A stretch of 64,000 bases of DNA from Lysobacter sp. MMG2 (GTDB lineage: Bacteria > Pseudomonadota > Gammaproteobacteria > Xanthomonadales > Xanthomonadaceae): positions 186,001 through 250,000 of the forward strand of contig NZ_JAERQY020000004.1 in NCBI RefSeq assembly GCF_016735495.2. The letters run 5' to 3'. Position 1 is the stretch's first letter. The number at the start of each line of letters is the position of its first letter. Positions 17,258 to 25,990 of the stretch are shown here, in pieces. Position numbers and translations under genes: made by a program. The notes below the pieces were generated by a model. The model was not told the DNA's origin. It did not search any database and saw only the letters and a program-made list of their open reading frames with translations.

Positions 17258-17371
17258 TCAGCCGATATCGATGGATTCGTCGCGCAGTCGCTTCGTCGGC
17301 GCGAACGCGCACAGCCCGCAGCTCGCTGGCTGCAGTGCGTGGTGCTTGGCGTTGTCGGCGATGAAGTTCAT
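17258..17371 (-). CDS. Small hypothetical protein, 37 residues
   Basis: A short ORF starting MNFIADNAKHHALQPASCGL and ending RLRDESIDIG. It has two cysteines spaced CGLC and a basic middle, with no signal peptide or membrane segment. It is bracketed by terminators on the same strand: one ends the esterase transcript upstream, and one follows its own stop. That bracketing is the main reason to believe it is expressed. The ribosome binding site is weak. I do not recognise the family; it could be a small regulatory protein or a fortuitous ORF within a noncoding RNA. Confidence 0.45.
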   Translation of the reverse strand: MNFIADNAKHHALQPASCGLCAFAPTKRLRDESIDIG

Positions 17372-17440
17372 GGGAAGGTGCGGACCGAATGAAGTTGTGT
17401 GGAACGAAGGGCGCGCACGTTACGCGCTGCAAAAAACGAA

Positions 17441-17476
17441 AGCAAGACCGTTCGTCGGGAAACGAACGGTCGTCGC
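17441..17476 (-). terminator. Rho-independent terminator of the esterase gene
   Basis: On the minus strand GACCGTTCGT and ACGAACGGTC pair around a 6-base loop, followed by a T-rich tail ending in six Ts. It starts about 12 bases after the esterase stop. Confidence 0.88.
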
Positions 17477-17487
17477 GCATCGCGATG

Positions 17488-18168
17488 TCATTGCAGCAGC
17501 GGTGCCAGTTGCGTCCACACGTGATCGCGCAACTTCGGTTGCGCGTTCGCGACCGGATGCAGGTTGTCGTCCTGGAACGCGTTGCGGTCCAGCGCGATGG
17601 GTTCCAGCAGGAACGGCACGAACGCGATGCCGTGCTGTTTCGCCAGCGCGGCGAAGTTGTCGCTGAAACCCTGCGTGTACTCGCGGCCCAGGTTGGGCGG
17701 CATGCGCATGCCGATCAACAGCACCTTCGCACCCGCCGCCTTCGATGCACGGATCATCCGGTCCAGGTTCGCGCGCGATTGCGCCAGCGGCAGTCCGCGC
17801 AGGCCGTCGTTCGCGCCCAGTTCGATCACCACCACCGCGGGCTTGTTGCGCTTGATCTCGCCGTCGATGCGCGATGCGCCACCGGCGGTGGTCTCGCCGC
17901 TGATGCTCGCGTTCACCACGCGCCAACCCGGCTTCGTCGTGGCGACGCGGTCGGCCGTGAGCGACACCCAACCCTGCGAGGCCGCAAGCCCGTAGCCGGC
18001 CGAGAGCGAATCGCCCATCACCAGCACGGTGCGCGCGGGCTTCGCCGCCGGGGCCGCCTTCGCGGCGGTCTGTGCGGCGGCCGGCAGCGCGAGCGCCAGC
18101 ATCAGCCACGCGGCCGCGACCCAGCCGATGGCACATTGCAGGGGGCCTCGCGCGGCCGCATAACCCAT
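17488..18168 (-). CDS. tesA: SGNH hydrolase, TesA-like arylesterase
   Basis: A 226-residue periplasmic lipolytic enzyme. A signal peptide (AIGWVAAAWLMLALALPAAAQ) precedes the SGNH blocks: GDSLSAGYG (nucleophile Ser), the SGETTAGG block, ELGANDGLRG (Asn block) and DDNLHPVANAQ (catalytic Asp/His). This matches TesA-type thioesterase I/arylesterases. The start at 18168 is chosen for signal-peptide length; the frame stays open to 18237, into the divergent promoter region. It is divergent from ybbA/ybbP homologues, the same arrangement as E. coli tesA-ybbA-ybbP. Confidence 0.92.
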   Translation of the reverse strand: MGYAAARGPLQCAIGWVAAAWLMLALALPAAAQTAAKAAPAAKPARTVLVMGDSLSAGYGLAASQGWVSLTADRVATTKPGWRVVNASISGETTAGGASRIDGEIKRNKPAVVVIELGANDGLRGLPLAQSRANLDRMIRASKAAGAKVLLIGMRMPPNLGREYTQGFSDNFAALAKQHGIAFVPFLLEPIALDRNAFQDDNLHPVANAQPKLRDHVWTQLAPLLQ

Positions 18169-18289
18169 GTAAGACGGGCGCGAGGCGCGAAGCGACGTGA
18201 AGGTCCGGCTTCCCCGGTACGGGTTCTTAAAGATCATTTAATCCTCGCTCCCGACTATGACGATGAACGACAAGAGCATAAGGACGAAC

Positions 18290-18991
18290 ATGGCCGATTC
18301 CATCGCCCCGCGCACGCAGGCCCAAGCCGCCCTTCAGGTGGCGGGCCTGGGCAAGCGCGTGATGCTGCCTTCGGGCGAGCTGACCATCCTCGATGGGGTG
18401 GGCTTCGACATCGCGCCCGGCGACACGGTGGCGATCGTGGGCGCGTCCGGTTCGGGCAAGAGCACGTTGCTGTCGCTGCTTGCCGGGCTCGATACGCCCA
18501 GCAGCGGGCGCGTCGTGCTGGACGGCGAAACCCTGTCCACGCTCGACGAGGACGGCCGTGCGCGCGTGCGCGGCGAGAAGGTCGGCTTCGTGTTCCAGAA
18601 CTTCCAGCTGCTGCCCTCGCTGACCGCACTGGAAAACGTGATGCTTCCGCTGGAACTGCGCGGCGATCGCGAGGTGGATGCGCCTGCGCGCGCGATCCTG
18701 GAACAGGTGGGCCTGCGCGAGCGCCTGGGCCATTACCCGCGCCAGCTGTCGGGCGGCGAGCAGCAGCGCGTCGCCCTTGCGCGCGCGTTCGTCACGCGTC
18801 CTTCGCTGTTGTTCGCCGATGAACCCACCGGCAACCTCGACACGCACACCGGTCAGGCGATCATCGAACTGCTGTTCGAACTGAACGCGCACGCCGGCAC
18901 CACGCTGGTGCTGGTCACGCACGACGAGCACCTGGCCTCGCGCTGCAGCCGCCTGCTGCGGCTGGACAGCGGCCACCTGGTGGCGTCATGA
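18290..18991 (+). CDS. ybbA: ABC transporter ATP-binding protein, YbbA-like
   Basis: A 233-residue LolD/MacB-type ATPase. Walker A is GASGSGKST, the signature is [14 protein letters not shown], Walker B is [12 protein letters not shown] and the H-loop VTHDEHLA. The Q-loop region reads [17 protein letters not shown]. The start at 18290 is chosen because aaggacg precedes it; an in-frame ATG at 18257 is possible. Its stop overlaps the start of the permease gene (ATGA). In E. coli the homologous pair works beside TesA; the transported substrate is unknown. Confidence 0.93.
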   Translation: MADSIAPRTQAQAALQVAGLGKRVMLPSGELTILDGVGFDIAPGDTVAIVGASGSGKSTLLSLLAGLDTPSSGRVVLDGETLSTLDEDGRARVRGEKVGFVFQNFQLLPSLTALENVMLPLELRGDREVDAPARAILEQVGLRERLGHYPRQLSGGEQQRVALARAFVTRPSLLFADEPTGNLDTHTGQAIIELLFELNAHAGTTLVLVTHDEHLASRCSRLLRLDSGHLVAS

Positions 18992-21495
18992 GGCGGCCGG
19001 GAACCGGCGCGTTCGCGCTCGCCTGGCGCCAGTTGCGCCGCGACCTGGCGGCCGGCGACGTACGCATCCTGATCGCGGCGCTGGTGCTGGCGGTGCTCGC
19101 GGTGACGGCCGTGGGCTTCGTCACCGATCGTGCCGAGCGCGCGCTGGCGATCGAGGCCAACCGTCTGCTCGGCGGCGATGCGGTGGTGCGTGGCGATTCG
19201 CCCATCACCGGCGCGGTGCTCGAAGCGGCGAGTGCGCAGGCGTTGCAGCGCACGCAGACCATCGAATTGCAGACGATGATCCGCGTCGGCGAGCGCCTGC
19301 AACTGGGCGATCTGCGCGCGCTCGGCGAGGGCTTCCCGTTGCGCGGCGCGTTCCGGATCTCCGGCCCCGACGGTGTGGAGCGCGATGCGCCCGGCGTGCC
19401 CGCGCGCGGCACGGTCTGGATGAGCCGCGCCGGCGCCGACACGCTCGGTGCGAAGCTCGGCGACGAGATCGCGCTGGGCGACGCGCGCCTGCGACTGGCC
19501 GCACTGGTGGTGCAGGAGCCCGATGCCGCGCTGGATTACTTCAACGTCGCGCCCAAGGTTTTCCTCAATCTCGCTGACGTGCCGTCCACCGGACTGGTGC
19601 AGGAAGGCAGCCGCATCCGCTATCGCCTCGTCGTCGCGGGCCCGGCGGCGGCGGTGGAGACGTTCGTGAATACCGCGCGGGCGGAACTCGCGCGCGGGCA
19701 GCGGCTGGAGACGATCTCCGACGCGCGCCCGGAAATCCGTTCCGCGCTCGATCGCGCCGGCCGTTTCCTCGGCCTGGCCGCGCTGGTGTCGGTGGTGCTG
19801 GCCGCGGTCGCCGTGGCGATGGCGGCGCGTCGCCACAGCGAACGGCACCTGTCCGGCACCGCAGTGATGCGCTGCCTGGGCGCCAGTCAGCGCACGCTGG
19901 TCGTGATCCAGGTGGGCGAGCTGCTGATGCTGGGCGTGATCGCCAGCACCGTCGGCGTGCTGTTTGCGTTCGCGCTGCAGTGGGCGATCGGCGGATGGCT
20001 GGCGCAGGCGCTGAAGCTGTCGATCCCGCCCGCGGGCTGGCTGCCGGCGTTGCAAGGCTACGGCGTCGGGCTGGTGGTGCTGATGGCCTTCGGTGCGCCG
20101 CCGGTGCTGGCGCTGCGGCGCGTGCCCGCGCTGCGCGTGCTGCGTCGCGACCTGGATCCCACCGAGCCGAGCGCATGGCTGGTGGCCGTCGCGGGCTTCG
20201 TCGGTCTGGCGGCGCTGCTGTGGTGGAAGGCCGGTTCGGCGGCGCTGGGCATTTCGATGCTGCTGGGCATCATCGCCACGCTGGCGGTGCTCGCGCTGCT
20301 GGCCTGGGGAATGATCGTGCTGGTGCGGCGCGTGCGCTCGCGCCTGCGCGGCAGCCTGCGTTACGGACTGGCGAACGTGAGCCGTCGCGCCGGCGCGAGC
20401 ATCGCGCAGGTGTCCGCGCTAGGACTGGGCTTGATGGCGTTGCTGCTGCTGACCTTCGTGCGCACCGATTTGCTGGACCGCTGGCAGCTCGCGCTGGCCG
20501 CGGACGCGCCCAACCGCTTCATCGTCAACGTGCAGGACGACCAGGTCGACGCGGTGCGTGCGTTCATCGCCGAACAGGGCGTGGCCGCGCCGACGCTGTA
20601 CCCGATGATCCGCGGACGGCTCGTCGAGCACGACGGCAAGCCCGTCACCGGCAAGGATTACGTCGAACAGGGCGAGCGCGCGCAACGCCTGGCCGAACGC
20701 GAGTTCAACCTCTCGGTGGCCGATCACCTGCGCGACGACAACCGCGTCACCGAAGGAACCTTCTGGACCGGCAAGCCCGCCAAGCCCGAGGCGTCGGTCG
20801 AGGAGGAATTCGCCAAGCGCCTGGGCTGGAAGATCGGCGACCGCATCGCCTTCGACATCGCCGGCCAGCGTTTCGAGGCCACCATCACCAGCCTGCGCAG
20901 CGTGGACTGGGAGAGCTTCCGTCCGAACTTCTTCGTGATCGCATCGCCCGGTTCGCTCGACGGTTTCCCGGCCAGCCACATCACGGCAGTGAGCGTGCCG
21001 CCGCAGCGCACGCGCTTCACCGCCGATCTGGTGGAGCGCTTCCCGAACCTGTCGGTGGTCGACATCGACGCGGTGCTCAAGCAGGTGCGCAGCACGGCGG
21101 ACCAGGTGTCGACGGTGGTCGAAGTGGTCTTCTACTTCTCGCTGGTCGCCGGCCTGCTGGTGCTGATGGCCGCGGTGAGCGCGAGCCAGGACGAGCGCCT
21201 GCTGGAAGGTGGCGTCATGCGCGCCATCGGCGGCAGCCGACGGCAGCTGCGACTGGCGCAGGCGTCGGAGTTCGCGGCCATTGGGCTGCTGGCGGGGCTG
21301 ACGGCGGCGATTGCGGCGTCGGTGCTCGCGGGCGTGGTCGCCACGCAGGTGTTCGACCTGCCGTGGGAAGCGGATTGGCGCATGGCCGCGGTCGGCGCGG
21401 CGCTGGGCGTGGTGGCGGCGTTGCTTGCAGGGTTGTTCGCGACGCGGCGCGTGCTGGATGCGCCGCCGTCGGTGACGCTGCGCGAGTTGCAGTGA
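18988..21495 (+). CDS. ybbP: FtsX-like ABC permease, YbbP family
   Basis: An 835-residue inner-membrane protein with two FtsX-like domains. One membrane helix lies near residue 20-45, then a large periplasmic domain (about 45-250), a block of FtsX helices (about 250-470), a second periplasmic domain (about 480-700) and a final helix block. This ten-helix layout is that of YbbP/type VII-like permeases that do mechanical work across the envelope rather than translocating a substrate. It overlaps ybbA by four bases. A repeat element follows 17 bases after the stop. Confidence 0.93.
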   Translation: MRRPGTGAFALAWRQLRRDLAAGDVRILIAALVLAVLAVTAVGFVTDRAERALAIEANRLLGGDAVVRGDSPITGAVLEAASAQALQRTQTIELQTMIRVGERLQLGDLRALGEGFPLRGAFRISGPDGVERDAPGVPARGTVWMSRAGADTLGAKLGDEIALGDARLRLAALVVQEPDAALDYFNVAPKVFLNLADVPSTGLVQEGSRIRYRLVVAGPAAAVETFVNTARAELARGQRLETISDARPEIRSALDRAGRFLGLAALVSVVLAAVAVAMAARRHSERHLSGTAVMRCLGASQRTLVVIQVGELLMLGVIASTVGVLFAFALQWAIGGWLAQALKLSIPPAGWLPALQGYGVGLVVLMAFGAPPVLALRRVPALRVLRRDLDPTEPSAWLVAVAGFVGLAALLWWKAGSAALGISMLLGIIATLAVLALLAWGMIVLVRRVRSRLRGSLRYGLANVSRRAGASIAQVSALGLGLMALLLLTFVRTDLLDRWQLALAADAPNRFIVNVQDDQVDAVRAFIAEQGVAAPTLYPMIRGRLVEHDGKPVTGKDYVEQGERAQRLAEREFNLSVADHLRDDNRVTEGTFWTGKPAKPEASVEEEFAKRLGWKIGDRIAFDIAGQRFEATITSLRSVDWESFRPNFFVIASPGSLDGFPASHITAVSVPPQRTRFTADLVERFPNLSVVDIDAVLKQVRSTADQVSTVVEVVFYFSLVAGLLVLMAAVSASQDERLLEGGVMRAIGGSRRQLRLAQASEFAAIGLLAGLTAAIAASVLAGVVATQVFDLPWEADWRMAAVGAALGVVAALLAGLFATRRVLDAPPSVTLRELQ

Positions 21496-21511
21496 TGAAG
21501 CGCACCGGATA

Positions 21512-21602
21512 CTCCCTCCCCTGCTTGCAGGGGAGGGTTGGGGAGGGGTAGCGAAGCCGCATCGCGGCGAGCTCGGCGCTGTCGCGCCTCACACCCCCTC
21601 TC
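21512..21602. repeat. Palindromic intergenic repeat (REP/BIME-like), copy 3
   Basis: It is nearly identical over its length to the unit at 16336, sharing ctcccctgcttgcaggggag, gttggggagg, cgcggcgagctcggcgctg and a cccctc end. It sits between the convergent ybbP and the small 85-residue gene. Confidence 0.82.
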
Positions 21603-21649
21603 CGTTCGCCCGGAGCCCTCCGAACCGCGCAGGAAGCCGCGCCGTGGCC

Positions 21650-21907
21650 TTACATCACCGCCTGCGGACGCGCGCTGAAACGCCTCGCGTAGTCGCGTTC
21701 GCCGATGACGCGATCGACTTCCTCGTTCGCCAGGTCGGGCGCGCCGTAGACGGCGTAGGCGATCTCGCCGTCGCGCATGCCGATCTGGTGCAGCCGGTAG
21801 CGCGGGCGTCCGCCGCCGGTGTTCTCGGGGTAGTGCAGGGGCGGCTCGGCGCCGTCCAGGTCGAGTTCGCTGTTGTCGACCGTACCGCCGACGAAGAGGG
21901 CGCGCAT
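21650..21907 (-). CDS. Conserved-looking hypothetical protein, 85 residues
   Basis: A small cytosolic protein opening MRALFVGGTVDNSELDLDG, with PLHYPENTGGGRPRYRLHQI in the middle and ANEEVDRVIGERDYARRF near the end. It has no signal peptide, membrane segment or recognisable catalytic motif. A good ribosome binding site (aaggaga) precedes the ATG. The segment after residue 30 reads like a phage-type or stress-type small protein, but I cannot assign a family. Confidence 0.72.
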   Translation of the reverse strand: MRALFVGGTVDNSELDLDGAEPPLHYPENTGGGRPRYRLHQIGMRDGEIAYAVYGAPDLANEEVDRVIGERDYARRFSARPQAVM

Positions 21908-22042
21908 CGCGATTCTCCTTCTGAGCTCAGCCGTGATCGTCGCCTGCAAGGCGTTGATTCGGCATGAAGTCGCGACGCAAAGCGCGCAGGCGCGGCATCC
22001 GGCAAAGGTAGAATTGACGCCGATCACACCGTGGACCTGCCC

Positions 22043-23149
22043 ATGCGCGCCGAAGACGACGCTGCACTGGAAACCCTGTTCCTGCCGTTCATCGACGGCC
22101 CGCTCGCGTGGCCGTCGCCCGAAACGCCCGGCGGCGCGCTGTTCCTGCGTGCGCGCGACGGCTGGCCGTTGCACCAGCGCGCCTGGCCCGGGCTGGTGTG
22201 CGAGCAGAGCTTCCGGCCCGAAGCGCAGGCGCTGGAACGCTCCGGCCTGTCCCTGGCGGATGAAGACGACGAACGGCGCCATGCGCTGGTGCTCGTGCTG
22301 CCGCCGCGCCAGCGCGACGAGGCGCGTGCGCTGTTCGCCCGCGCCGTCGCGCGTTGCGCGCCCGGCGGCCGCGTGGTGGCGTGCCTGCCCAACAACGAAG
22401 GCGCGAAGTCGGGCGAGGCCGACCTGGCGCGCATCGCCGGTTCGGTGTCGAGCCTGTCGAAGAACAAGTGCCGCGTGTTCTGGACGGCGCCGCTCGACGG
22501 ACCGGCGAACGAAGCGCTCGCCGTGCAGTGGGCGAAGGCCGACGCACCGCGACGCATCGAGCAGGGCCGCTTCGTCAGTCGTCCGGGCGTGTTCGCCTGG
22601 GACCGCATCGACGGCGCATCACGGCTGCTCGTGGAGCATCTGCCTGCCGACCTGTCCGGCCATGCGGCCGATTTCGGTGCCGGCTATGGCTACCTGTCGA
22701 CCGAGCTGCTGTCGCGTTGTCCCGGCATCGTGGCGCTGGATCTCTACGAAGCCGAGCGCCGCGCGCTGGACCTGGCGCGCGAGAACCTCGCGGCATTCGC
22801 CGATCGCGTCGCGCTGGGGTTCCACTGGCACGATGTGACGCGCGGCGTCGACGGACCGTTCGACGTGATCGTCTGCAATCCGCCGTTTCACGCGCAGGGT
22901 CGCGGTGACCGGCCCGATATCGGCCGACGTTTCATTGCCGTCGCCGCGCAGGCGCTCAAGCCCGGCGGTCGCCTGTGGCTGGTGGCGAACCGGCATCTGC
23001 CGTACGAGGCCGAACTCGACGCGCACTTCGGTGGCGTGCGCACGGTGGCGCAGGCGGGGGGATTCAAGATCGTTGAAGGCGAGAAGGCGCGGGTTGCGCA
23101 GACGCCTGCCCGGCGCACGCCCGAAACACCGCGCCGCGGACGGCAGTGA
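22043..23149 (+). CDS. RsmC/RlmG-like rRNA guanine-N2 methyltransferase
   Basis: A 368-residue class I SAM methyltransferase. The C-terminal half has motif I DFGAGYGYLS, the acidic loop VALDLYEAE, and the N6/N2-type catalytic motif IVCNPPFHAQG, the hallmark of RsmC/RlmG enzymes that methylate exocyclic N2 of guanine in rRNA. The N-terminal half resembles a catalytically dead copy, as in those families (CLPNNEGAKSGE, SKNKCRVFW). RsmC (16S G1207) is the more likely function, but RlmG cannot be excluded. An in-frame GTG at 22031 is an alternative start. It begins a unit with rsuA-like and HAD genes. Confidence 0.87.
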   Translation: MRAEDDAALETLFLPFIDGPLAWPSPETPGGALFLRARDGWPLHQRAWPGLVCEQSFRPEAQALERSGLSLADEDDERRHALVLVLPPRQRDEARALFARAVARCAPGGRVVACLPNNEGAKSGEADLARIAGSVSSLSKNKCRVFWTAPLDGPANEALAVQWAKADAPRRIEQGRFVSRPGVFAWDRIDGASRLLVEHLPADLSGHAADFGAGYGYLSTELLSRCPGIVALDLYEAERRALDLARENLAAFADRVALGFHWHDVTRGVDGPFDVIVCNPPFHAQGRGDRPDIGRRFIAVAAQALKPGGRLWLVANRHLPYEAELDAHFGGVRTVAQAGGFKIVEGEKARVAQTPARRTPETPRRGRQ

Positions 23150-23168
23150 CGAAGCAAGAGGACACGCA

Positions 23169-23876
23169 ATGAAGCTGGTCAAACTCATCGCCAATCTCGG
23201 CTACGGCAGCCGCAGGGACGTGACGGCGATGTTCCGCGAAGGGCGCATCACCGATCCGCAGGGCGAGGTGCTGTATGCCGACGACAAGGTGCCGCACGAG
23301 GCCATCCGCATCGACGGCGAGCCGCTGGACCCGCCGGCCGGCCTGACGCTGATGCTGCACAAGCCGGTCGGCTACACCTGCTCCACCAAGGACCCGGGCC
23401 GCATCATCTACGACCTGCTGCCGGCGCGCTTTCGCTTGCGCTCGCCGCTGCTGTCCAGCGTCGGCCGGCTCGATCGCGACACCAGCGGCCTGCTGTTGAT
23501 GACCGACGACGGCGCGCTGCTGCACCGCATCGTCTCGCCGAAGGCGAAGCTGGCGAAGGTGTACGAGGCCACGCTCGCGCAGGACCTGCGCGGCGATGAG
23601 GGCGCGGTGTTCGCCAGCGGCACGCTGCTGCTGGAGAACGAAACCACGCCGCTCGCGCCCGCCGCGCTGGAGGTTCGCGATCCGCGCCATGCCGCGCTCA
23701 CGCTCACCGAAGGCCGCTATCACCAGGTGCGGCGCATGTTCGCCGCGATGGGCAACCACGTCGATGCGCTGCATCGCAGCCGCATCGGCGGACTCGGGCT
23801 GGACGACCTGCCCGCCGGAAAGTGGCGGCTGCTCGACGCCGCCGACCTCGACACGCTGTTTGGAGGGGAGGCATGA
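23169..23876 (+). CDS. 16S rRNA pseudouridine synthase, RsuA-like
   Basis: A 235-residue RsuA/RluB/RluE/RluF-family enzyme. It opens with an S4-like domain (KLIANLGYGSRRDVTAMFREG), then MLHKPVGYTCSTKD, and the catalytic motif GRLDRDTSGLLLMTDDG carries the nucleophilic Asp. The C-terminal EGRYHQVRRMFAAMGN is the family's closing motif. RsuA modifies U516 of 16S rRNA; that target is inferred from family. The gene follows the RsmC-like methyltransferase by 19 bases and overlaps the HAD gene, so three genes form an rRNA-modification-linked operon. Confidence 0.92.
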   Translation: MKLVKLIANLGYGSRRDVTAMFREGRITDPQGEVLYADDKVPHEAIRIDGEPLDPPAGLTLMLHKPVGYTCSTKDPGRIIYDLLPARFRLRSPLLSSVGRLDRDTSGLLLMTDDGALLHRIVSPKAKLAKVYEATLAQDLRGDEGAVFASGTLLLENETTPLAPAALEVRDPRHAALTLTEGRYHQVRRMFAAMGNHVDALHRSRIGGLGLDDLPAGKWRLLDAADLDTLFGGEA

Positions 23877-24574
23877 GCCTGCTCGCGCCGGTGGACTTCA
23901 CGCCCGTCGCGGTCCTGTTCGACATGGACGGGCTGATGATCGAAAGCGAACGCGCGCTGCTGGAATGCTGGCGCGAGGCGGCGCTGGAACTGGAACTGGC
24001 GTTGGACGACGCGCTGTGGCTGTCGTTCGTCGGGCTGTCCGACCGCGCCTGCCACGATCTGCTGCGCCAGCGGCTGGGCGACGAGGACACGGTCCAGGCG
24101 CTGCTGCACGGCCTGCAGCGGCGCTACGACGCGCGCGTGGACGCGGGCTTGCCGCTGAAGACGGGCGTACTCGAACTGCTGGCGCTGCTGAAGGCGCGGG
24201 GCGTCCCGCGCGCGGTGGTCACGTCCACGCGCCGCCCGCGCGCGCTGCAGAAACTGGAATCGACCGGGCTGCTGCCGCATTTCGACGACGTCATCGCCGG
24301 CAACGAGGTCCAGCATTCCAAGCCCGCGCCGGACATCTACCTGTTGGCGGCGCAGCGTCTGGGCGTCGCGCCGTCGTATTGCATCGTGCTGGAGGATTCC
24401 GTGCCGGGCGTGCGCGCGGCGCTCGCGGCGGGGATGACGCCGATCCAGGTGCCGGACCTGGTGATCCCGGACGATGCGGTGCGCGCGCTGGGCCATCGCA
24501 TCGTCGATTCGCTGGTGCAGGCGCGGGCGTTGATCGAGCCGGCGCTGAAGGCCTCTCTCCCATCGGGAGCTTGA
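23873..24574 (+). CDS. HAD-superfamily phosphatase, beta-phosphoglucomutase-like
   Basis: A 233-residue HAD hydrolase. Motif I is LFDMDGLMIESE with both aspartates, a helical cap covers about residues 25-90, motif II is VVTSTRRP (Thr/Ser), motif III Lys lies in EVQHSKPAPDIY, and motif IV is VLEDSVPGVRAA. The DMDG-[LV]-x-[IV] form with cap type C1 places it with YcjU/HxpB/YniC-type sugar-phosphate or pseudouridine-phosphate phosphatases. Coupling to a pseudouridine synthase makes a nucleotide or pseudouridine-phosphate substrate conceivable but unproven. The ATG overlaps the rsuA-like stop. Confidence 0.9.
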   Translation: MSLLAPVDFTPVAVLFDMDGLMIESERALLECWREAALELELALDDALWLSFVGLSDRACHDLLRQRLGDEDTVQALLHGLQRRYDARVDAGLPLKTGVLELLALLKARGVPRAVVTSTRRPRALQKLESTGLLPHFDDVIAGNEVQHSKPAPDIYLLAAQRLGVAPSYCIVLEDSVPGVRAALAAGMTPIQVPDLVIPDDAVRALGHRIVDSLVQARALIEPALKASLPSGA

Positions 24575-24600
24575 GCGCCTCGCACAGCGGGAGGTTTGAA

Positions 24601-24756
24601 GCCCCTCTCCCGACGGGAGAGGGGTTGGGGTGAGGGGGGAACGAAGTCATTGCGTAGCACCCTTGAGTGCCTCACCGCATTGCGCGGCCATCGCGTGACA
24701 CTTCGTTTGCCCCTCATCCGCCCTTCGGGCACCTTCTCCCGGTGGGAGAAGGGAAG
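24601..24756. repeat. Composite palindromic repeat (BIME-like)
   Basis: The left unit has cccctctcccgacgggagag followed by gggttggggtgaggg; the right unit is its counterpart in inverse order (ccctcatccgcccttcgggc then ccttctcccggtgggagaag). A spacer of about 60 bases lies between. The same left/spacer/right structure recurs at 27090-27260, so this is a mobile composite element. Confidence 0.82.
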
Positions 24757-24788
24757 GGCAGGAAATCCTTGGCGCTTGAGGGGAATGC

Positions 24789-25325
24789 TCAGCGCATCAA
24801 CTCATCCCACCCCTCCGGCCCCAGCTTCTCCAGCGCCGCGATATTCCGCTCCACGATCACCTCCGGATCGGGAAACGCCGCCACCGCGCGATCGATGCTC
24901 GCCTCGCGCAGCAGATGCAGCGTGGGGAACGGCGCGCGGTTGGTGAAGTTGCCCATGTCGTCCGGCGCGGTGCCGGCGAACCGGTAATCCGGATGGAAGC
25001 TGGCGACCTGGAGTTCGCCCTCCAGGTCCAGCGCCGCCACCGCCGCATCGGCGCGGTCGAGGAAATCGTTGTAGTCGAGGAAGTCCGTCAGCACGCGCGG
25101 GTGGACCAGCAGCGTGGTGTCGGTGACCTCCGGGTCGGTCCGCGCCAGCAAGGCGAGCTCCGCCGTCAGTTCCTCCAGCAGCGCCTCGGGCGTCATCGCC
25201 TCGCTGAGCACGAAGCGCACCTGCTGCTTTACGTACACCGCTTTCGCGAACGGGCACAGGTTCAGCCCGATCACCGCGCGCTCCAGCCAGCGGCGGGTCG
25301 CGGCGATGGGGTCGTCGGCGGACAT
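24789..25325 (-). CDS. DUF1415 family protein
   Basis: A 178-residue cytosolic protein matching DUF1415 throughout: RWLERAVIGLNLCPFAKAV near the N-terminus with the conserved LCPFA, then LLVHPRVLTDFLDYNDFLD, QVASFHPDYRFAG and FTNRAPFPTLHLLREASIDR. The family is found in proteobacteria and its function is unknown. The conserved Cys and His motifs suggest an enzyme or metal protein. It lies 4 bases downstream of yajQ, in the same direction, so both are probably one transcript. Confidence 0.9.
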   Translation of the reverse strand: MSADDPIAATRRWLERAVIGLNLCPFAKAVYVKQQVRFVLSEAMTPEALLEELTAELALLARTDPEVTDTTLLVHPRVLTDFLDYNDFLDRADAAVAALDLEGELQVASFHPDYRFAGTAPDDMGNFTNRAPFPTLHLLREASIDRAVAAFPDPEVIVERNIAALEKLGPEGWDELMR

Positions 25326-25329
25326 CGGC

Positions 25330-25812
25330 TCAGTCGCGGAAGTTTTCGAACTGCAGCGGACGCTCGTACTCGGTGCCCTTGAGCAGCGCGATGGCGGTCT
25401 GCAGGTCGTCGCGCTTCTTGCCGGTCACGCGCAGCTTGTCGCCGTTGATCTGGCTTTCGACCTTGAGCTTGGCGTCCTTGATGGCGCCCTGGATCTTCTT
25501 CGCCAGTTCGCGCTCGATGCCCTGCTTCACGGTGATCTTCTGGCGCGCGCCGGCGAGGTTGGTCTCCACGTCGCCGAACTCCAGGCAGCGTGCGTCGATG
25601 CCGCGTGCGATGAGCCGTGCGCGCAGGATGTCGTTCATCTGCTTGAGCTGGAACTCGCTCGGCGCGGACTGGCTGATGGTCTGGTCTTCCAGCACGAACT
25701 TCGCATCCACGCCCTTGAAGTCGAAGCGGGTGCCGAGCTCGCGGTTGGCCTGGTCGACGGCGTTGGTCAGTTCGTGGCTGTCGACTTCGGAGACGATGTC
25801 GAAGGAGGGCAT
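25330..25812 (-). CDS. yajQ: YajQ family nucleotide-binding protein
   Basis: A 160-residue protein with the family's two-domain pattern, starting MPSFDIVSEVDSHELTNAVD and including GTRFDFKG, QLKQMNDILRARLIARG and the C-terminal GKKRDDLQTAIALLKG. In Xanthomonas a YajQ homologue binds cyclic di-GMP and, with a LysR-type regulator, controls virulence genes (established for that organism). Whether this copy does the same is inferred. The start at 25812 follows a purine-rich site (gaagg area upstream is modest). Confidence 0.93.
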   Translation of the reverse strand: MPSFDIVSEVDSHELTNAVDQANRELGTRFDFKGVDAKFVLEDQTISQSAPSEFQLKQMNDILRARLIARGIDARCLEFGDVETNLAGARQKITVKQGIERELAKKIQGAIKDAKLKVESQINGDKLRVTGKKRDDLQTAIALLKGTEYERPLQFENFRD

Positions 25813-25990
25813 GGCCGGCTCCGGAGGGCGGAATTGGGGGCGCAAAGCGTAGCGCAGCGGACGCGAACCTGCAGTAGCGCAGCGGGCGCGAAGCCGCAGC
25901 AGTGGAACGCGGTGTCGGCCACGCCTCGCACAGCGGGGACACGCGGGCGCGACTAGACTTGCCCGGGTTCGCATCCCCGAGACCACCGCC

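Noticed and set aside
16814-17392. Open frames across the region upstream of the tRNA-like genes
   Set aside because: No motif, no ribosome binding site, and they overlap the clear tRNA folds and a terminator.
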